A stretch of DNA of 5,946 bases from an uncultured Rubrobacteraceae bacterium. GTDB lineage: Bacteria > Actinomycetota > Rubrobacteria > Rubrobacterales > Rubrobacteraceae. The notes beneath the pieces are model-generated. The model was not told the DNA's origin. It did not search any database and saw only the letters and a program-made list of their open reading frames with translations. This document shows, in pieces, positions 5,604 to 5,946 of the stretch. The DNA is taken from assembly GCA_902806015.1 (NCBI GenBank), contig CADCUZ010000133.1, forward strand, positions 1 to 5,946, given 5' to 3'. The position numbers and the translations under genes are program-made. How positions within the stretch are numbered: the first letter of the stretch is position 1; each line of letters opens with the position of its first letter.

Positions 5604-5946
5604 ATGAAGATAGAGAGCGTCGAGACGGCCTACTACCGCCTGCCGCTGGAGCCGATGGGCGACGCGGGCCACGGCGCCATAGACACTGAGGAGCTGATCA
5701 CGCTGACCCTCCGCGCCGAGGGCCTCACGGGCCACGGCTACACCTACACCATCGGCCGCGGCGGCCGCGCCGTAAAGGCCCTCATCGACCACGACCTCGC
5801 GCCGCTGCTCGAGGGCCAGGACGCCGACGACATCGAGGGGTTGTGGGACCTCATGTGGAAGCGCCTGCTGTACGTCGGGCGCGGGGGCCTGGCGTCCTTC
5901 GCCATCGCCGCCGTCGACGTCGCCCTGTGGGACCTGCGCGGCGAGA
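5604..5946 (+). CDS. Mandelate racemase/muconate lactonizing enzyme family protein (enolase superfamily), 3' end outside window
   Basis: About 114 codons are visible. They cover the N-terminal capping domain of an enolase-superfamily enzyme: MKIESVETAYYRLPL at the start, LITLTLRAEGLTGHGYTYT in the substrate-covering region, a helix through LIDHDLAPLLEGQD, the DIEGLWDLMW segment, and the hallmark FAIAAVDVALWDLRG leading into the barrel domain. These proteins take a proton from the carbon next to a carboxylate with Mg2+ and act as sugar-acid dehydratases, racemases or cycloisomerases. The pattern GHGYTYTIGRGG and the VGRGGLASFAIAAVD segment remind me of L-talarate/galactarate dehydratase and other mandelate racemase-subgroup enzymes, but this is from memory. 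The barrel residues that decide the reaction (the KxK motif, the metal-binding Asp/Glu residues, the His-Asp pair) lie beyond the window. The full protein should be about 370-400 residues. Beside a GMC oxidoreductase and an AldA-like enzyme, a sugar-acid dehydratase is the best guess. Confidence 0.9.
   Translation, partial: MKIESVETAYYRLPLEPMGDAGHGAIDTEELITLTLRAEGLTGHGYTYTIGRGGRAVKALIDHDLAPLLEGQDADDIEGLWDLMWKRLLYVGRGGLASFAIAAVDVALWDLRGE

Noticed and set aside
5735..5775. GGCCGCGGCGGCCGCG palindrome
   Set aside because: It lies inside the coding region of the enolase-superfamily gene and follows from Gly/Arg/Ala codons.
1..5946. tRNA or rRNA genes, CRISPR arrays, insertion sequences, att sites
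   Set aside because: I looked through the window by eye on both strands and saw no tRNA-like cloverleaf, repeated spacers, transposase motifs or paired terminal repeats.

Overview
This is GC-rich DNA (roughly two thirds G+C by eye) with every supported gene on the + strand. Strong AAGGAG-type ribosome binding sites, GTG-type starts, and ATA and AGG codons despite the high GC content suggest a high-GC bacterium, perhaps a Rubrobacter-like actinobacterium or a Chloroflexi/Thermomicrobia-type lineage. That placement is inference; there is no rRNA or marker gene to fix it.

Layout. Positions 1-441 are the C-terminal half of a MalG-type sugar ABC transporter permease. Positions 447 to about 815 hold a dead gene for a secreted glycoside hydrolase family 43 (GH43) enzyme. 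Its start codon is lost, there is an amber stop inside the signal peptide, and at least one frameshift follows. Positions about 816-1262 are non-coding or decayed DNA with a long hairpin at 952-1005. An intact AldA-like aldehyde dehydrogenase (lactaldehyde/glycolaldehyde dehydrogenase type) runs from about 1263 to 2753. A 330-base spacer without a supportable gene follows. Positions 3084-5351 encode a 755-residue protein that joins a gluconate 2-dehydrogenase subunit 3-like domain to a full GMC flavoprotein oxidoreductase. After a spacer with a doubtful 57-codon ORF (5405-5578), the N-terminal part of a mandelate racemase/muconate lactonizing enzyme-type enolase-superfamily protein starts at 5604 and runs off the window.

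Taken together this looks like a carbohydrate uptake and oxidative sugar-catabolism locus. The ABC transporter imports a sugar, and the lost GH43 enzyme probably once released pentoses or oligosaccharides outside the cell. The GMC protein would oxidise a sugar or polyol at the expense of FAD. The enolase-superfamily protein would dehydrate a sugar acid, and the AldA-like enzyme would oxidise an aldehyde fragment such as lactaldehyde, glycolaldehyde or a semialdehyde with NAD. The family calls rest on motifs; the joint pathway and its substrate are inference. The most notable items are the one-chain subunit 3/GMC fusion and the freshly decayed GH43 gene. No clearly new system, RNA gene, CRISPR array or mobile element was seen.
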